DNA from: Anaerolineae bacterium
Lineage (GTDB): Bacteria > Chloroflexota > Anaerolineae > Aggregatilineales > Phototrophicaceae
Length of the DNA stretch: 64,000 nt
Assembly (NCBI GenBank): GCA_017303635.1
Contig: JAFLCG010000003.1
Location: 434,001-498,000, forward strand
Reading direction: 5' to 3'
The notes under the pieces were generated by a model that was not told the DNA's origin, ran no database searches, and was given only the letters and a program-made list of their open reading frames with translations. The position numbers and the translations under genes are program-made. Within the stretch, counting starts at the first letter, position 1, and each line of letters starts with the position of its first letter. Shown here piece after piece: positions 1 through 8,317 of the stretch.

Positions 1-726
1 ATGTTTGAATCGACAGCATCGTGGATCGAGACGGTGACTGTCGGCAACGATCAGGATGCTACGGATTACGTGACCAGTGATTTTGAGGTGCCGGAACTCT
101 GCTTCACCACCAACGAGCAGGATGGCTACCTGGCTTACGGTCAGTGGACGTTCCTGCAATCGCTGGCGGACCAATACGGCGAGTCGGTGGTCGTCCGCCT
201 GTGGGAAAACAGTGTGCCTTATGACGGCTGGGAGACGCTGACCCAGACGCTCGACTCGGTCGGGACGACTTTGCCCGCGGCAATCGAACGCTGGCGGGTG
301 CAGAACTTCGCCCGCGCCTATGATCTGGCGCCTTTTTTTGAGCGAACCGTCTGGCTGGAAAACACCATCACCGAGACGGGTGCATGGACGTTTACCGGGG
401 CCGGTATTCAGGAGCTGGGCGCCAATTACTATGCGCTGGATTTGAATGGCCCGCATGGGTTCTCGCTCGATGGCGAGGAAAGCCTGCAACTGGTTGCGCT
501 GGGCGTGACGGGCGATACGGTGGAAGCTATCCCGCTGGGCAGCAAGGGAATCTTTGACGGCAGCGCCTACGACTACGCGGCGCTGATGGTCTTCAACACG
601 ACTGTACCCAAAGAACCGGGCGATTGCGGTTTAACGGATTATGAAATCCGCGTGGTTGAAACCAGCGGGGAGGTTCCAGCCGCCGCGTACACGTTTAGCG
701 CGGAGCATTTTGAACCACTCCAGTAG
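1..726 (+). CDS. C-terminal part of a putative gluzincin-like secreted protein (5' end outside window)
   Basis: The reading frame is open from the first base, so the 241 visible residues are probably the C-terminal part of a longer protein. The opening stretch (FESTASWIETV, residues 2-12), followed by an alpha-helical segment ending in an ERW motif near residue 97, resembles the part of gluzincin-like metallopeptidases that follows the HExxH helix, where an EatA/S-W-E/M pattern occurs. No HExxH is visible here. Residues from about 115 onward look like a beta-rich accessory domain. The family call is an inference from pattern only; a secreted or cell-surface role would fit, but no signal peptide can be seen because the start is missing. 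Confidence 0.4.
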   Translation: MFESTASWIETVTVGNDQDATDYVTSDFEVPELCFTTNEQDGYLAYGQWTFLQSLADQYGESVVVRLWENSVPYDGWETLTQTLDSVGTTLPAAIERWRVQNFARAYDLAPFFERTVWLENTITETGAWTFTGAGIQELGANYYALDLNGPHGFSLDGEESLQLVALGVTGDTVEAIPLGSKGIFDGSAYDYAALMVFNTTVPKEPGDCGLTDYEIRVVETSGEVPAAAYTFSAEHFEPLQ

Positions 727-834
727 GTATTCACGGTCGAACCCGTGAATGCAGGTCGAGAAGTAAAGTGGGTAGCCCGTTTTCAGAGTAGAACTTGGGC
801 TACCCGTAACATGAAAGCTGAACGGAGGCCGCCG

Positions 835-1659
835 ATGGCATCCTCAACCCAAATCCCGCCCCGTATCTTGAACCGGCATAACGCTCCTCTGCACTACTGG
901 TTAAGCGGCTCTGCGGAAAAACCACTGATCGTCTGTACCCATGGCGCGGGTGTTGATCATCACCTGTTTGATGCCCAGATCGATGCGTTATCACATGATT
1001 ACCATGTTCTGACGTGGGATGTACGCGGGCATGGGCAGTCCCAGCCTATCGGGGACTCCTTCTCGCTGGAGCTGTGTGCTGAAGACCTGTTCACCTTGAT
1101 GGATGCAGTCGGGGTGGAGAAAGCCATCCTGATGGGGCAATCCATGGGGGGATATATCAGCCAGATCGCTTACCGGCAGCATCCTGAGCGAATTCGAGGG
1201 CTGGTCGTCATCGGCGCAACTAACCTGGCCAAGCCGCTGGCGCGTTGGGAAGCCTGGGCGCTCAAACTCTCCATGCCCCTTATCCGCGCCTGGCCTTATG
1301 ACCATTTCCTGCGGACGGCGGCCCACACCGCCGCCCGCACCGAGTCTGCTCGCGCTATGACCTTGAACGCTATGCGACAAATCAAGCGTGCGGACTTCAT
1401 GACCATCTGGGAAGGGGTCACTCTCGTGGCGACAGTTGAGGGGTGGCCCGGTCATCATATTCATGTGCCGTTCCTGCTGACACACGGGGAGTTCGATGTA
1501 AACGGCACGATCCGGCGTGATGCGCCGGGTTGGGCGGCAGTCGAACCCGATGTGCGTTACGAAGTGATCCCGAATGCAGCCCATAACGCCAATCAGGATA
1601 ACCCGGCAGCGTTCAACCGCGTGTTGCTGGATTTTCTTAGTCACAGGTTGAAGGAATGA
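835..1659 (+). CDS. alpha/beta hydrolase
   Basis: A 274-residue alpha/beta-hydrolase-fold protein. The oxyanion-hole motif HGAG lies at residues 36-39, the nucleophile elbow GQSMGG at 101-106 (Ser103), the likely acid is Asp221 and the catalytic His250 sits in NAAHNA. All three triad residues are present, so it should be active; the substrate cannot be told from sequence. I prefer the ATG at 835 to an upstream in-frame ATG at 745, because a good Shine-Dalgarno sequence (ggagg) lies just before it and the extra 30 residues are not protein-like. It stands alone on the plus strand, 82 nt before the ABC exporter pair. Confidence 0.85.
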   Translation: MASSTQIPPRILNRHNAPLHYWLSGSAEKPLIVCTHGAGVDHHLFDAQIDALSHDYHVLTWDVRGHGQSQPIGDSFSLELCAEDLFTLMDAVGVEKAILMGQSMGGYISQIAYRQHPERIRGLVVIGATNLAKPLARWEAWALKLSMPLIRAWPYDHFLRTAAHTAARTESARAMTLNAMRQIKRADFMTIWEGVTLVATVEGWPGHHIHVPFLLTHGEFDVNGTIRRDAPGWAAVEPDVRYEVIPNAAHNANQDNPAAFNRVLLDFLSHRLKE

Positions 1660-1741
1660 GTGAATAGTTCACCGTTCTCATTCGCCGTGAAAAACAGGGA
1701 CATCCCAACAACTGGAACCTGGCAATCTGAAAGGCAATACC

Positions 1742-2689
1742 ATGACAGGACAACTCGTAATAGAGACACGCAACCTGAGTAAGTCGTATGGGCGTGGGAT
1801 CAAGGCGCTCGACAGCCTCAGTTTGAGTGTGCAACCGGGAGAGATCTTTGGCTATCTGGGGCCCAACGGCGCAGGCAAGACCACTACTATCCGCATTCTG
1901 CTCGACCTGATCCGACCCTCCGGCGGGGAGGCGCGGATGTTCGGGCAGGATGTGCGCCAGCAGGGAGTTGAACTCCACAGGCGCATTGGCTTTCTGCCCG
2001 GTGAACTCAACCTGTGGAAAGGGTTGACCGGGCGCGAAGTCATGCACTATATGGCGCGGGTACGCGGCACGACCGATTGGCGCTATGCCGATCAATTGAT
2101 CGATCGGCTGAAGTTTGACCCCAGCCTGCGGGTGCGAAGTTACTCGACCGGAAACAAACGCAAGCTGGGTCTGGTGCTGGCACTGATGCACAAGCCGGAA
2201 CTGCTGATCCTCGACGAACCCAGCAGCGGCCTAGACCCGCTCATGCAGCAGACTTTTAATGAGCTGATGCTGGAGACAAAAGCGGACGGACGCACGGTCT
2301 TTTTGTCCTCGCATGTGTTGAGCGAGGTACAGGCCATTTGTGACCGGGCCGCTATTCTGAACGGTGGGCAGCTCAAGACGGTTTCGACGGTCGAAGCGCT
2401 GACTCGCAGCAACGTACGGTTGGTCACGCTCAAGCTGAAGGGCGGCGGTGGCGCCGCGATGCTGCAAGCTGTCCCCGGTGTGAGCGATCTACAGGAAGCG
2501 GATGGGCATGTGACGCTGCGCCTGAGCGGGGACTTTGACCCGCTGCTGAAGGCGCTGTCGGCGGCCTATGTCGAGGATATGCACGTCGAAGAACCCTCGC
2601 TAGAGGACATCTTCCTTGGTTTTTATGGTAACGGCAACGCGGTATCCAATGGTCGGCGCACGACTGACCGGACAGGAGCAAGCTCATGA
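1742..2689 (+). CDS. ABC-2 type exporter, ATP-binding protein
   Basis: A 315-residue ABC ATPase of the drug/antibiotic or Nod-factor exporter type (CcmA-like). Walker A is GPNGAGKTT at residues 40-48, the signature region is degenerate (YSTGNKRK, 134-141), Walker B is LLILDEP at 154-160, and an SSHVLSE switch motif follows. The long C-terminal extension after the NBD is typical of DrrA-like exporters. Its stop overlaps the start of the permease gene, so the two are translationally coupled and form one exporter. The exported substrate is unknown. Confidence 0.9.
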   Translation: MTGQLVIETRNLSKSYGRGIKALDSLSLSVQPGEIFGYLGPNGAGKTTTIRILLDLIRPSGGEARMFGQDVRQQGVELHRRIGFLPGELNLWKGLTGREVMHYMARVRGTTDWRYADQLIDRLKFDPSLRVRSYSTGNKRKLGLVLALMHKPELLILDEPSSGLDPLMQQTFNELMLETKADGRTVFLSSHVLSEVQAICDRAAILNGGQLKTVSTVEALTRSNVRLVTLKLKGGGGAAMLQAVPGVSDLQEADGHVTLRLSGDFDPLLKALSAAYVEDMHVEEPSLEDIFLGFYGNGNAVSNGRRTTDRTGASS

Positions 2690-3492
2690 CTGGCAGTATC
2701 TTCTGGTTGACTCTGCGCCATCGCTGGCGCTTTACCCTGCTGTGGGGCATTGGTCTGGCGCTGATCGGTTGGGTGACGATGGCTGCGATTCCCAATATGG
2801 AGTCGCTCACGCGGTTGACCGAGGCCATCGCCAATATGCCGCCCGTCATGCTGCAAATGCTAGGGGTGGACGACGTCTCGCAGTTGGCTGGGCCAGAAAG
2901 CTTTCTGGCCTCGGCGTACTTTGCCCGTGCCATCATCCTGATGGCCGTGTTTGCGGTCGTCGTAGGACTGGCCGTCAGCAGTGATGAGGAAAGTGAGGGT
3001 ATTCTAGATGTGGTGCTGAGCTGGCCGCTGCCGCGCTGGCAGCTACAACTGGAACGCTTCCTGGCCTTTGCTCTGATTGGCGTGATAGTGGTCGCGTTCT
3101 CGTGGATTGGCTTATGGGTCGGTCTGCGGGGTACAGAACTGGTCATCAATGAAGCGCGGATGGTCGACAACTTCATCGGGCTGGTGCCGCTGACTTTGGC
3201 GCTGATCGCCATCGCCATGCTGTGCGGCGCTGCTTTTGGCCGTCGTGCCCTGGCATTGGGGGCCGCTTCCGGGGTGGTTATGGCCGGGTATATCGTGAGC
3301 TTCCTCGGCGGTTCGACCGAAGGGTCCTTCCTGAATACGCTGAGTCCGCTCTCGCCCTTCCACTATTACAATCCCAATGCGATTACCCGTGAAGGCCTGA
3401 ACTATGGTGAAATGGGCCTGCTGTTGGTGGTGACGGTGGTGCTAGTGGGTTTGAGCGTATGGCTCTTTCAGCGGCGGGATGTCGGGGTGTGA
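2686..3492 (+). CDS. ABC-2 type exporter permease
   Basis: A 268-residue integral membrane protein with about six hydrophobic segments: residues 15-35, an AIILMAVFAVVVGLAV segment, AFALIGVIVVAFSWIGL, LVPLTLALIAIAML, a glycine-rich segment and a C-terminal LLLVVTVVLVGLSVWLF. The soluble loop after the first membrane segment (containing MLGVDDVSQLAGPESFLASAY) is typical of ABC-2/ABC-2_3 permeases that pair with DrrA-like ATPases. It overlaps the ATPase gene by 4 nt (ATGA). The C-terminus QRRDVGV is the usual positively charged end of this family. Confidence 0.85.
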   Translation: MTGSIFWLTLRHRWRFTLLWGIGLALIGWVTMAAIPNMESLTRLTEAIANMPPVMLQMLGVDDVSQLAGPESFLASAYFARAIILMAVFAVVVGLAVSSDEESEGILDVVLSWPLPRWQLQLERFLAFALIGVIVVAFSWIGLWVGLRGTELVINEARMVDNFIGLVPLTLALIAIAMLCGAAFGRRALALGAASGVVMAGYIVSFLGGSTEGSFLNTLSPLSPFHYYNPNAITREGLNYGEMGLLLVVTVVLVGLSVWLFQRRDVGV

Positions 3493-3579
3493 ATGAGTTC
3501 ACAGTGGACAGTTCTCAGTTCACGGTGAAGGTCGAAGATGCGCTGGGTACAGAGTGCTGAAGGAAGCACTGCAAATGAG

Positions 3580-3611
3580 ATAGGGGCGATCCGATGGGTT
3601 GCCCCTATTTC
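3580..3611 (+). terminator. Hairpin after the ABC-2 exporter genes
   Basis: An 8-bp stem (ATAGGGGC at 3580-3587 with GCCCCTAT at 3601-3608) lies 88 nt after the permease stop and is followed by a short T-run. It is probably a weak intrinsic terminator for the ABC-2 pair. Confidence 0.45.
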
Positions 3612-3706
3612 ACATAGGGACGCCGTTCATTGCGTTTGCTAGTCAGATAAACCTTACCGCCGAATGCGATAGCGACCGGGGCTGACAATCACAGAGGACG
3701 AATCAC

Positions 3707-3994
3707 ATGCGCCGTGGGATCGACTATATCGGGGTTGGTGTAGGAGCCATCATTGTGGATGCGGAGGGGCGGCTCTTTCTGGCGAAGCGCGGCCCAAAGG
3801 CCAAGAATGAGCGCGGTTTATGGGAATTTCCTGGCGGCGGAGTGGAATTTGGCGAGACGCTCAAAGCGGCGCTGGTATGGGAGATCGCCGAAGAATATGG
3901 TGTGACCATCGAAGTGGGCGCGATGCTGACCGTGACCGATCACATCCTGCCGGAAGAATGTCAGCATTGGGTTTCGCCATCCAATGACGGATAG
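3707..3994 (+). pseudogene. Truncated NUDIX hydrolase
   Basis: Encodes only 95 residues. It starts like a MutT/NUDIX hydrolase (VGVGAIIVDAEGRLFLAKR) and contains a NUDIX box at about residues 44-66, but the box's conserved Arg is Trp (VWEIAEEYG instead of xREIxEExG). The frame ends right after QHWVSP, where related nucleoside-diphosphate hydrolases continue for another 40-50 residues with an FLA/YLA strand. Downstream frames do not restore the fold. The loss of both the Arg and the C-terminus suggests a decayed gene. A preceding AGAGGA ribosome site is intact. Confidence 0.6.
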
Positions 3995-4011
3995 ACACGC
4001 CTTTGCTTTTT

Positions 4012-4128
4012 CTGCTACACTATTTGCCATGAACTATTTCACCGGACTCAACCCCCATTTTCGGGCCGTCATCGCGGGTGATAACGGCGCGTCCCTAGCC
4101 GGATTGCGCCTGGTGACCGCCACCTAAA
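4012..4128 (+). promoter_or_regulatory. Promoter and 32-codon leader ORF before the ABC-F gene
   Basis: An extended -10 motif (TGCTACACT, 4013-4021) sits 7 nt before an ATG at 4029, so the transcript would be nearly leaderless. The ORF 4029-4127 codes for 32 residues ending LRLVTAT. Shortly after its stop come two alternative small hairpins, CGTTTG/CAAACG being one, whose 3' arm overlaps the 5' arm of the terminator at 4154-4178. This order (short ORF, competing hairpins, terminator, ABC-F gene) is that of ribosome-sensed attenuators of ABC-F and other antibiotic-response genes. The function is inferred. Confidence 0.4.
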
Positions 4129-4153
4129 CGCGGTTTACCTTCGTTTGTAGAGC

Positions 4154-4185
4154 AAACGGTCAGGGCGCATCCCTGGCCGTTTTTG
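4154..4185 (+). terminator. Intrinsic terminator in the ABC-F leader
   Basis: A 12-bp stem (AAACGGTCAGGG, 5-nt loop CGCAT, CCCTGGCCGTTT; one G-U pair) is followed by a short T-run. It is upstream of the ABC-F start and downstream of a short ORF, so it may be a regulated attenuator and not only the end of the broken NUDIX transcript. Confidence 0.6.
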
Positions 4186-4384
4186 ATTCTGGGGATCAGT
4201 GGCTAGTGAAAGAAGTGGTTAATGATTGGTGATTAGTGAAAACAGGCTGATAGCCAAACAGTCAGTAGAAGCTGATGGCTCCGGGCTATCCGCTGAAAGC
4301 TGGCGGCTGGTAGCTCGTAGCTGGCAGCCAAAATCCAACCGTGAACTGTGTCTTGAGAACTGTGAACGCTCCGAAGGAGTAACC

Positions 4385-6028
4385 ATGCACGTCATCCACA
4401 TCGACCGATTGACCGTCACCCATGCCGCCCGCCTTATCTTCAAGGACTTGTCCTGGTCGATTGGCGATCATGAACGCATCGGTCTGGTCGGCCCGAATGG
4501 CGTCGGTAAATCGACTCTGTTGAAAGCCATCACCGGGGAAGTTCAACCGGATAGCGGCACCATCAGCCTCTACAAAGGGACTCGCCTGGGCTACCTGCCA
4601 CAGTCAATCGACCTGCCCGCCGGGCGGACGCTTTGGGAAGAAGCGCGGGCTGTCCCGCCGGAACTGGCTGCGCTGGAACACGAACTGGCGCGTATCGAGG
4701 CCTCTCTGGCGGATCCCGCCGTCTACGGGGATGCGGGCAAGCTTGAACGGATGCTGGCGCGGCAGGAACGAACGCTGGCGGAGTATGAACAGCGCGGAGG
4801 CCTCAAGCATGACTCCAGCGTGAAAGCCGCGCTTTCGCAGCTTGGTTTTTCCCCGGCAGATTATGACCTGCCTGCCGAGTCGCTCAGTGGTGGTCAGAAG
4901 AAGCTGGTGGTGTTGGCGCGGTTGGCCGTGCGTCAGCCGGAAGTGCTGCTCCTGGATGAACCTGATAACCACCTCGATCTGGAAGCCAAGCGCCACCTGG
5001 AAGGCTTCCTGCGGAATTATGATGGCGCGGTGGTCATCGTTTCCCATGATCGCTACTTGCTCGATGAAACCGTCACCCATATTGCCGAACTCGACGCGGG
5101 CAAACTGGAGATGTATGCCGGGAATTACAGCGCCTATGCGGTCGAGGCCGAACTACGGCGCTTGCGTCAGCAGCAGATGTATGTCGCCCAGCAAAAACGT
5201 ATCGACCAGATCGAGGCCTTCATCAAGATCAGCGAGGAAAAAGCCAAAGCCGATCTGGGTGAGCGCCATGCCCGGCAGGCTGCCAGCCGTCGTAAAATGC
5301 TCGCCCGGATGGAGGCCAACGGCGAGATGGTGGAGCGTGTGCAGGAGCGCCGACGCATGGAACTGTCGTTGGAAGGCGGGCGCGGCAGCCAGAAGGCGCT
5401 GGAATTGAAGCAGCTCGCCATGGGTTTTGGCGATGACCTGCTCTTCATGGATATTGATCTGCTGGTGCAGCATGGCGAACGGGTTGGTCTGGTTGGGCCG
5501 AACGGCGCGGGCAAATCGGTTTTGTTCAAGCTCATCCTGGGCCAACTCACCCCGCTGGATGGGATCATCAAGATCGGGCCGAGCTGCCGCCTGGGCTACT
5601 ATTCCCAGGAACATCAGACACTGGCGGGTTGGATGACGCGCTCGCCGCTGGCGTTGGTGCAGGATGTCAAACCCATGTCGGAAGGGGCTGCGGTCGCCTT
5701 TCTACTGCGCTTTTTGTTCAAGTATGAGCAGTTACGGCTGCCCATTGGCGGCTTCAGCGGTGGAGAGCGCAGCCGCCTGCAACTGGCGTGCCTGATGCTC
5801 CAGAACCCGAATCTGCTCCTGCTGGACGAGCCGACCAACAACCTCGATATCCCGTCTACCGAAGTGTTGGAAGGCGTGCTGGACGAGTTCGAGGGCGCTA
5901 TCCTGACCATCTCCCACGACCGCTACTTCCTCGACCGGGTGGTGGATCGTGTTGTCGAACTGGATGCGGGTGCCGTGACCGGCTACCTGGGCGGTTATAG
6001 TGATTATCTAGAACGGCGCGGTCGCTGA
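4385..6028 (+). CDS. ABC-F family ATPase (ribosome-associated)
   Basis: A 547-residue soluble protein with two ABC ATPase domains and no membrane segments, the hallmark of ABC-F proteins, which bind the ribosomal E site. The first Walker A is GPNGVGKST and the second GPNGAGKSV; both have LSGG/FSGG signatures and Walker B motifs ending in DEPDNHLD and DEPTNNLD. The charged interdomain linker (VEAELRRLRQQQMYVAQQKRIDQI onward, given here by its first residues) is moderately long. I start it at 4385 because AAGGAG lies 8 nt upstream; the longer frame from 4226 covers low-complexity non-coding sequence. It could be a translation factor or an antibiotic-protection protein; the attenuator-like leader favours the latter. 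Confidence 0.85.
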   Translation: MHVIHIDRLTVTHAARLIFKDLSWSIGDHERIGLVGPNGVGKSTLLKAITGEVQPDSGTISLYKGTRLGYLPQSIDLPAGRTLWEEARAVPPELAALEHELARIEASLADPAVYGDAGKLERMLARQERTLAEYEQRGGLKHDSSVKAALSQLGFSPADYDLPAESLSGGQKKLVVLARLAVRQPEVLLLDEPDNHLDLEAKRHLEGFLRNYDGAVVIVSHDRYLLDETVTHIAELDAGKLEMYAGNYSAYAVEAELRRLRQQQMYVAQQKRIDQIEAFIKISEEKAKADLGERHARQAASRRKMLARMEANGEMVERVQERRRMELSLEGGRGSQKALELKQLAMGFGDDLLFMDIDLLVQHGERVGLVGPNGAGKSVLFKLILGQLTPLDGIIKIGPSCRLGYYSQEHQTLAGWMTRSPLALVQDVKPMSEGAAVAFLLRFLFKYEQLRLPIGGFSGGERSRLQLACLMLQNPNLLLLDEPTNNLDIPSTEVLEGVLDEFEGAILTISHDRYFLDRVVDRVVELDAGAVTGYLGGYSDYLERRGR

Positions 6029-6049
6029 GCAGTCCGGGTCTGTTATTGC

Positions 6050-6070
6050 GGCGGCGGCGGCGGCGGCGGA
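6050..6070. repeat. GGC trinucleotide tract
   Basis: A run of about seven GCG/GGC triplets, followed by a loose TTG-TCG-rich stretch to about 6125. It begins right after the ABC-F stop. The small reading frames it creates (Arg-rich on either strand) are not credible genes. Confidence 0.6.
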
Positions 6071-6264
6071 GCCAGTCCGCCACCTTGTTGGCGTTGTTGT
6101 CGTTGTCGGAGCCGACAAACCTGGCAATGGCTCCTATCATTGTCGCCATTATTGTCGGCCAAGGGGTCAAACAATCCATTGTGAAGATCGTATCGGATTC
6201 GTCTGTTGAGGACTTTAGAAGGTTGTGTTCGGCTCTATACCCAAGTTAGCACAGTTTGGTTGAC

Positions 6265-6291
6265 AAATCGGAACATATGTTCCGATTTTTT
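6265..6291 (+). terminator. Palindromic intrinsic terminator
   Basis: A perfect palindrome (12 bases each side, 6265-6288) followed by a run of T. It lies 237 nt after the ABC-F stop and is the only strong terminator before the tandem repeat block, so it is the likely end of the ABC-F transcript. Confidence 0.6.
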
Positions 6292-6438
6292 GGGTGAGAT
6301 CAGGCTTGGTAGCACCACAGTAAAACGTGGAAGCGTGTGACACCCTCCTAATCTCCCCGAATAACCTTCGGTGGCTTCGCAGCGGGGGAGGAAACCGGAT
6401 GAGGCGCTTTGAGAGCCGTTGTGGATAGATTTTAGGGC

Positions 6439-6458
6439 GGGCGCACAGCCGTGCGCCC
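6439..6458. repeat. GGGCGCAC hairpin repeat, copy 1 (short form)
   Basis: A perfect 8-bp inverted repeat, GGGCGCAC / GTGCGCCC, with loop AGCC, followed by CTACA. The same element occurs at 6637-6677, 9917-9957 and 11982-12001, always between genes. Confidence 0.8.
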
Positions 6459-6636
6459 CTACAAGAATCGGTTCCACGGTTTAGTGTAGTCTTACCCAGG
6501 CTGGGGTAGCTCTACAGTAAAACGTAGAAGCGTGTGACCCCCTCCTAACCTCCCCCGAATAACCTTCGGTGGCTTCGCAGCGGGGGAGGAAACCGGATGA
6601 GGCCCTTTGAGAGCCGTTGTGGATAGATTTTAGGGC

Positions 6637-6677
6637 GGGCGCACAGCCGTCCCATAGGTAGGCTCCGCACTGCGCCC
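6637..6677. repeat. GGGCGCA hairpin repeat, copy 2 (long form)
   Basis: The outer arms GGGCGCA / TGCGCCC are kept, but the loop is enlarged by an insert that itself has AGCC / GGCT arms. It is followed by CCTACA as in the other copies. Confidence 0.75.
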
Positions 6678-6796
6678 CTACAAGAATCGGTTCCACGGTT
6701 TAGTGTAGTCTTACCCAGGCTGGGGTAACTCTACAGTAAAACGTGAAAGTCCCCATTTCCTTCCTGCCAGACCGCGAAGGGGAGGCAGCCCCTCTC

Positions 6797-7870
6797 CTAG
6801 CGCCGCCGCCGTCCGCGGTCGCTTGACCAAGGGGCGTAGGGAGCCATCAGAATCTGGCATAGCTCGATCAACGTCGTGTCATAATTGACCCGCCAGCCCG
6901 CGAAGTCCTGCCATGACTGCTCGACATCGGCTTTCACCGGTACACCGGCGGCGATGAGCTGCTGGCGGGCTTCTTCCCATTCTTCCCGCGCGATGCTAAT
7001 CGATTGGGCCGGGTAACGGGGATCTGGATGATACGAAATCTGGAAAAAGTCGCAGACATGCCGCAGCGCCACAAACCCGGCACGGATGACAATCTGACCC
7101 TGCGCGGTGCGCGGCACATCAACCGTCGAGTTCATCAGGGCCGCGCAATCCAGCACCGCCCCGGCAGCCGTGATCCATGAGCGATCGGGCTGCGGCGAAC
7201 GGAAGAAATTCACGGGTGCCAGTGAGGTGTGGCTTTCTTCCAACTCCGCGAACCAGATTTCCCAGTCCTCAAAGATCTGATCGAGATACTCTAAGCCACG
7301 GATTCCCTGGGCGCGGCTAATCATGGTCACGGCAGAGGGCGGTGAATCTGCCCGTACTTCCAGCATGGTCACCAGCGTTTCCCGTTTGGAGAAGGCGGTG
7401 TACATGGTAGGCAGATAGGAGATGAGTAGCGCCACAATGCCCAGCCCAATCGTTGCTTCGGAAAACTCCAGCAGGGAAGCTGCCAGCGTATCATTGGTGA
7501 AGAAGCCCAGAGTCAGCAGGGAAGAACCGCTGACTTTGAACGCATCGTACAGCGTCCCCACCCCTAACGCCCAGTACATCAGCATATAACCGGCGAGGAT
7601 CAGGATAATCCAGATCACCGGCAGCACCAGCAGCGTGACGGGCGCAAACAGCGCCATCACCCGGTCACGGCCTTCGTAGGAATTCGTTTTGTTTGCACGC
7701 CAGATGAACAGACGGCTGATGATGCGGAAGGTATAGCGGGTGATCGGCACATTATCCCCGCGCGGCAGGACAAAAGCGCGGATGGCAGACATCAGGGTGT
7801 AGCCGACCAGCCCTGCACCCAGGCTAAAGACGATGAGCCGGGCAAACAAATCTGCAAACGGTGTGAGCAT
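6797..7870 (-). CDS. Membrane protein with a potassium-channel-like pore segment
   Basis: A 357-residue protein. Membrane segments lie near residues 8-28, 72-98 and 139-158, with a re-entrant-like stretch SGSSLLTLGFFTN (about residues 114-126) between the last two. The layout helix-pore-helix with a TLGF motif resembles the two-helix ion channel fold, where the filter is TxGYG/TxGFG, though the filter here is not canonical. Residues 170-350 form a large cytoplasmic domain of unknown family ending in an Arg-rich tail. It sits alone between repeat DNA and a divergent small gene. Function unproven. Confidence 0.55.
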   Translation of the reverse strand: MLTPFADLFARLIVFSLGAGLVGYTLMSAIRAFVLPRGDNVPITRYTFRIISRLFIWRANKTNSYEGRDRVMALFAPVTLLVLPVIWIILILAGYMLMYWALGVGTLYDAFKVSGSSLLTLGFFTNDTLAASLLEFSEATIGLGIVALLISYLPTMYTAFSKRETLVTMLEVRADSPPSAVTMISRAQGIRGLEYLDQIFEDWEIWFAELEESHTSLAPVNFFRSPQPDRSWITAAGAVLDCAALMNSTVDVPRTAQGQIVIRAGFVALRHVCDFFQISYHPDPRYPAQSISIAREEWEEARQQLIAAGVPVKADVEQSWQDFAGWRVNYDTTLIELCQILMAPYAPWSSDRGRRRR

Positions 7871-7996
7871 GGATGTGACCTGTGGTAACAGTGGGTTGAA
7901 CCTGCGCGATTATACCGATACTCCATGACTTGACCGCTCTACTTTCGGGGAGGCCGCTGTCAGGAGTACACTGGTCATCAGGCATTCAGGTGCGCT

Positions 7997-8230
7997 ATGA
8001 AAGGGACGCTGATGCGAAGGATACTCAGTTTATTGATCGGTTTTGGCTTAGGCGGTCTGATCGGTGCGGCGCTGGTTCGGCTGATGCCCGGTACGCCAGA
8101 ACTGAAGGCGCGGCTCCGGCAGGGCTGGCAAGAGTCTCTGGCAGAAGCCCGCGCCGCTTCTACCCGGCGGCGTCTGGAACTCGAAGCCGAGCTGGCAGAC
8201 AAGATGAAGCTGAAAAAATCTTCTTCTTAG
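7997..8230 (+). CDS. Small single-pass membrane protein
   Basis: Up to 77 residues: one glycine-rich membrane segment (ILSLLIGFGLGGLIGAALVRLM) followed by a charged, helical cytoplasmic tail rich in Arg, Glu and Lys. This resembles the YtxH-type small proteins common in Gram-positive and Chloroflexota genomes. The start could also be the ATG at 8012, which has an AAAGGGA sequence 5 nt before it. No function can be given. Confidence 0.6.
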   Translation: MKGTLMRRILSLLIGFGLGGLIGAALVRLMPGTPELKARLRQGWQESLAEARAASTRRRLELEAELADKMKLKKSSS

Positions 8231-8317
8231 ACCAGAGGTAGGCTGGCGAGGGCAGTTTGTCTATAATCTGAATCAATGAAGTATTACCTACTGGTCACAC
8301 CTCCAGGATTGGCACTC

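Larger units (their letters stand above)
6308..6746. repeat. Tandem intergenic repeat, two units of 197 and 219 bp plus a 23-bp partial third
   Basis: Unit 1 runs 6308-6504, unit 2 6505-6723, and a partial third 6724-6746. The units are nearly identical. The 22-bp length difference is an insertion inside the hairpin element at the end of unit 2. Each unit contains a CCTCCCCC/GGGGGAGG inverted repeat around a conserved core and a GGGCGCAC-AGCC-GTGCGCCC hairpin. No credible gene is encoded; short minus-strand frames across the units are by-products. Confidence 0.85.

Noticed and set aside
991..1644. 217-residue minus-strand frame opposite the alpha/beta hydrolase
   Set aside because: It is a shadow of the hydrolase gene, which has a complete catalytic triad.
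6046..6249. Arg-rich 67-residue frame after the ABC-F gene
   Set aside because: It is created by the GGC tract and has no ribosome site or family resemblance.
6260..6290. TTGACA as a possible -35 hexamer before the tandem repeats
   Set aside because: It lies in the edge of a perfect palindromic terminator, and no -10 is seen at the right distance.
6235..6696. Two minus-strand frames with the same start (MEPILVGA)
   Set aside because: They simply read through the two tandem repeat units, and their similarity is that of the repeat.
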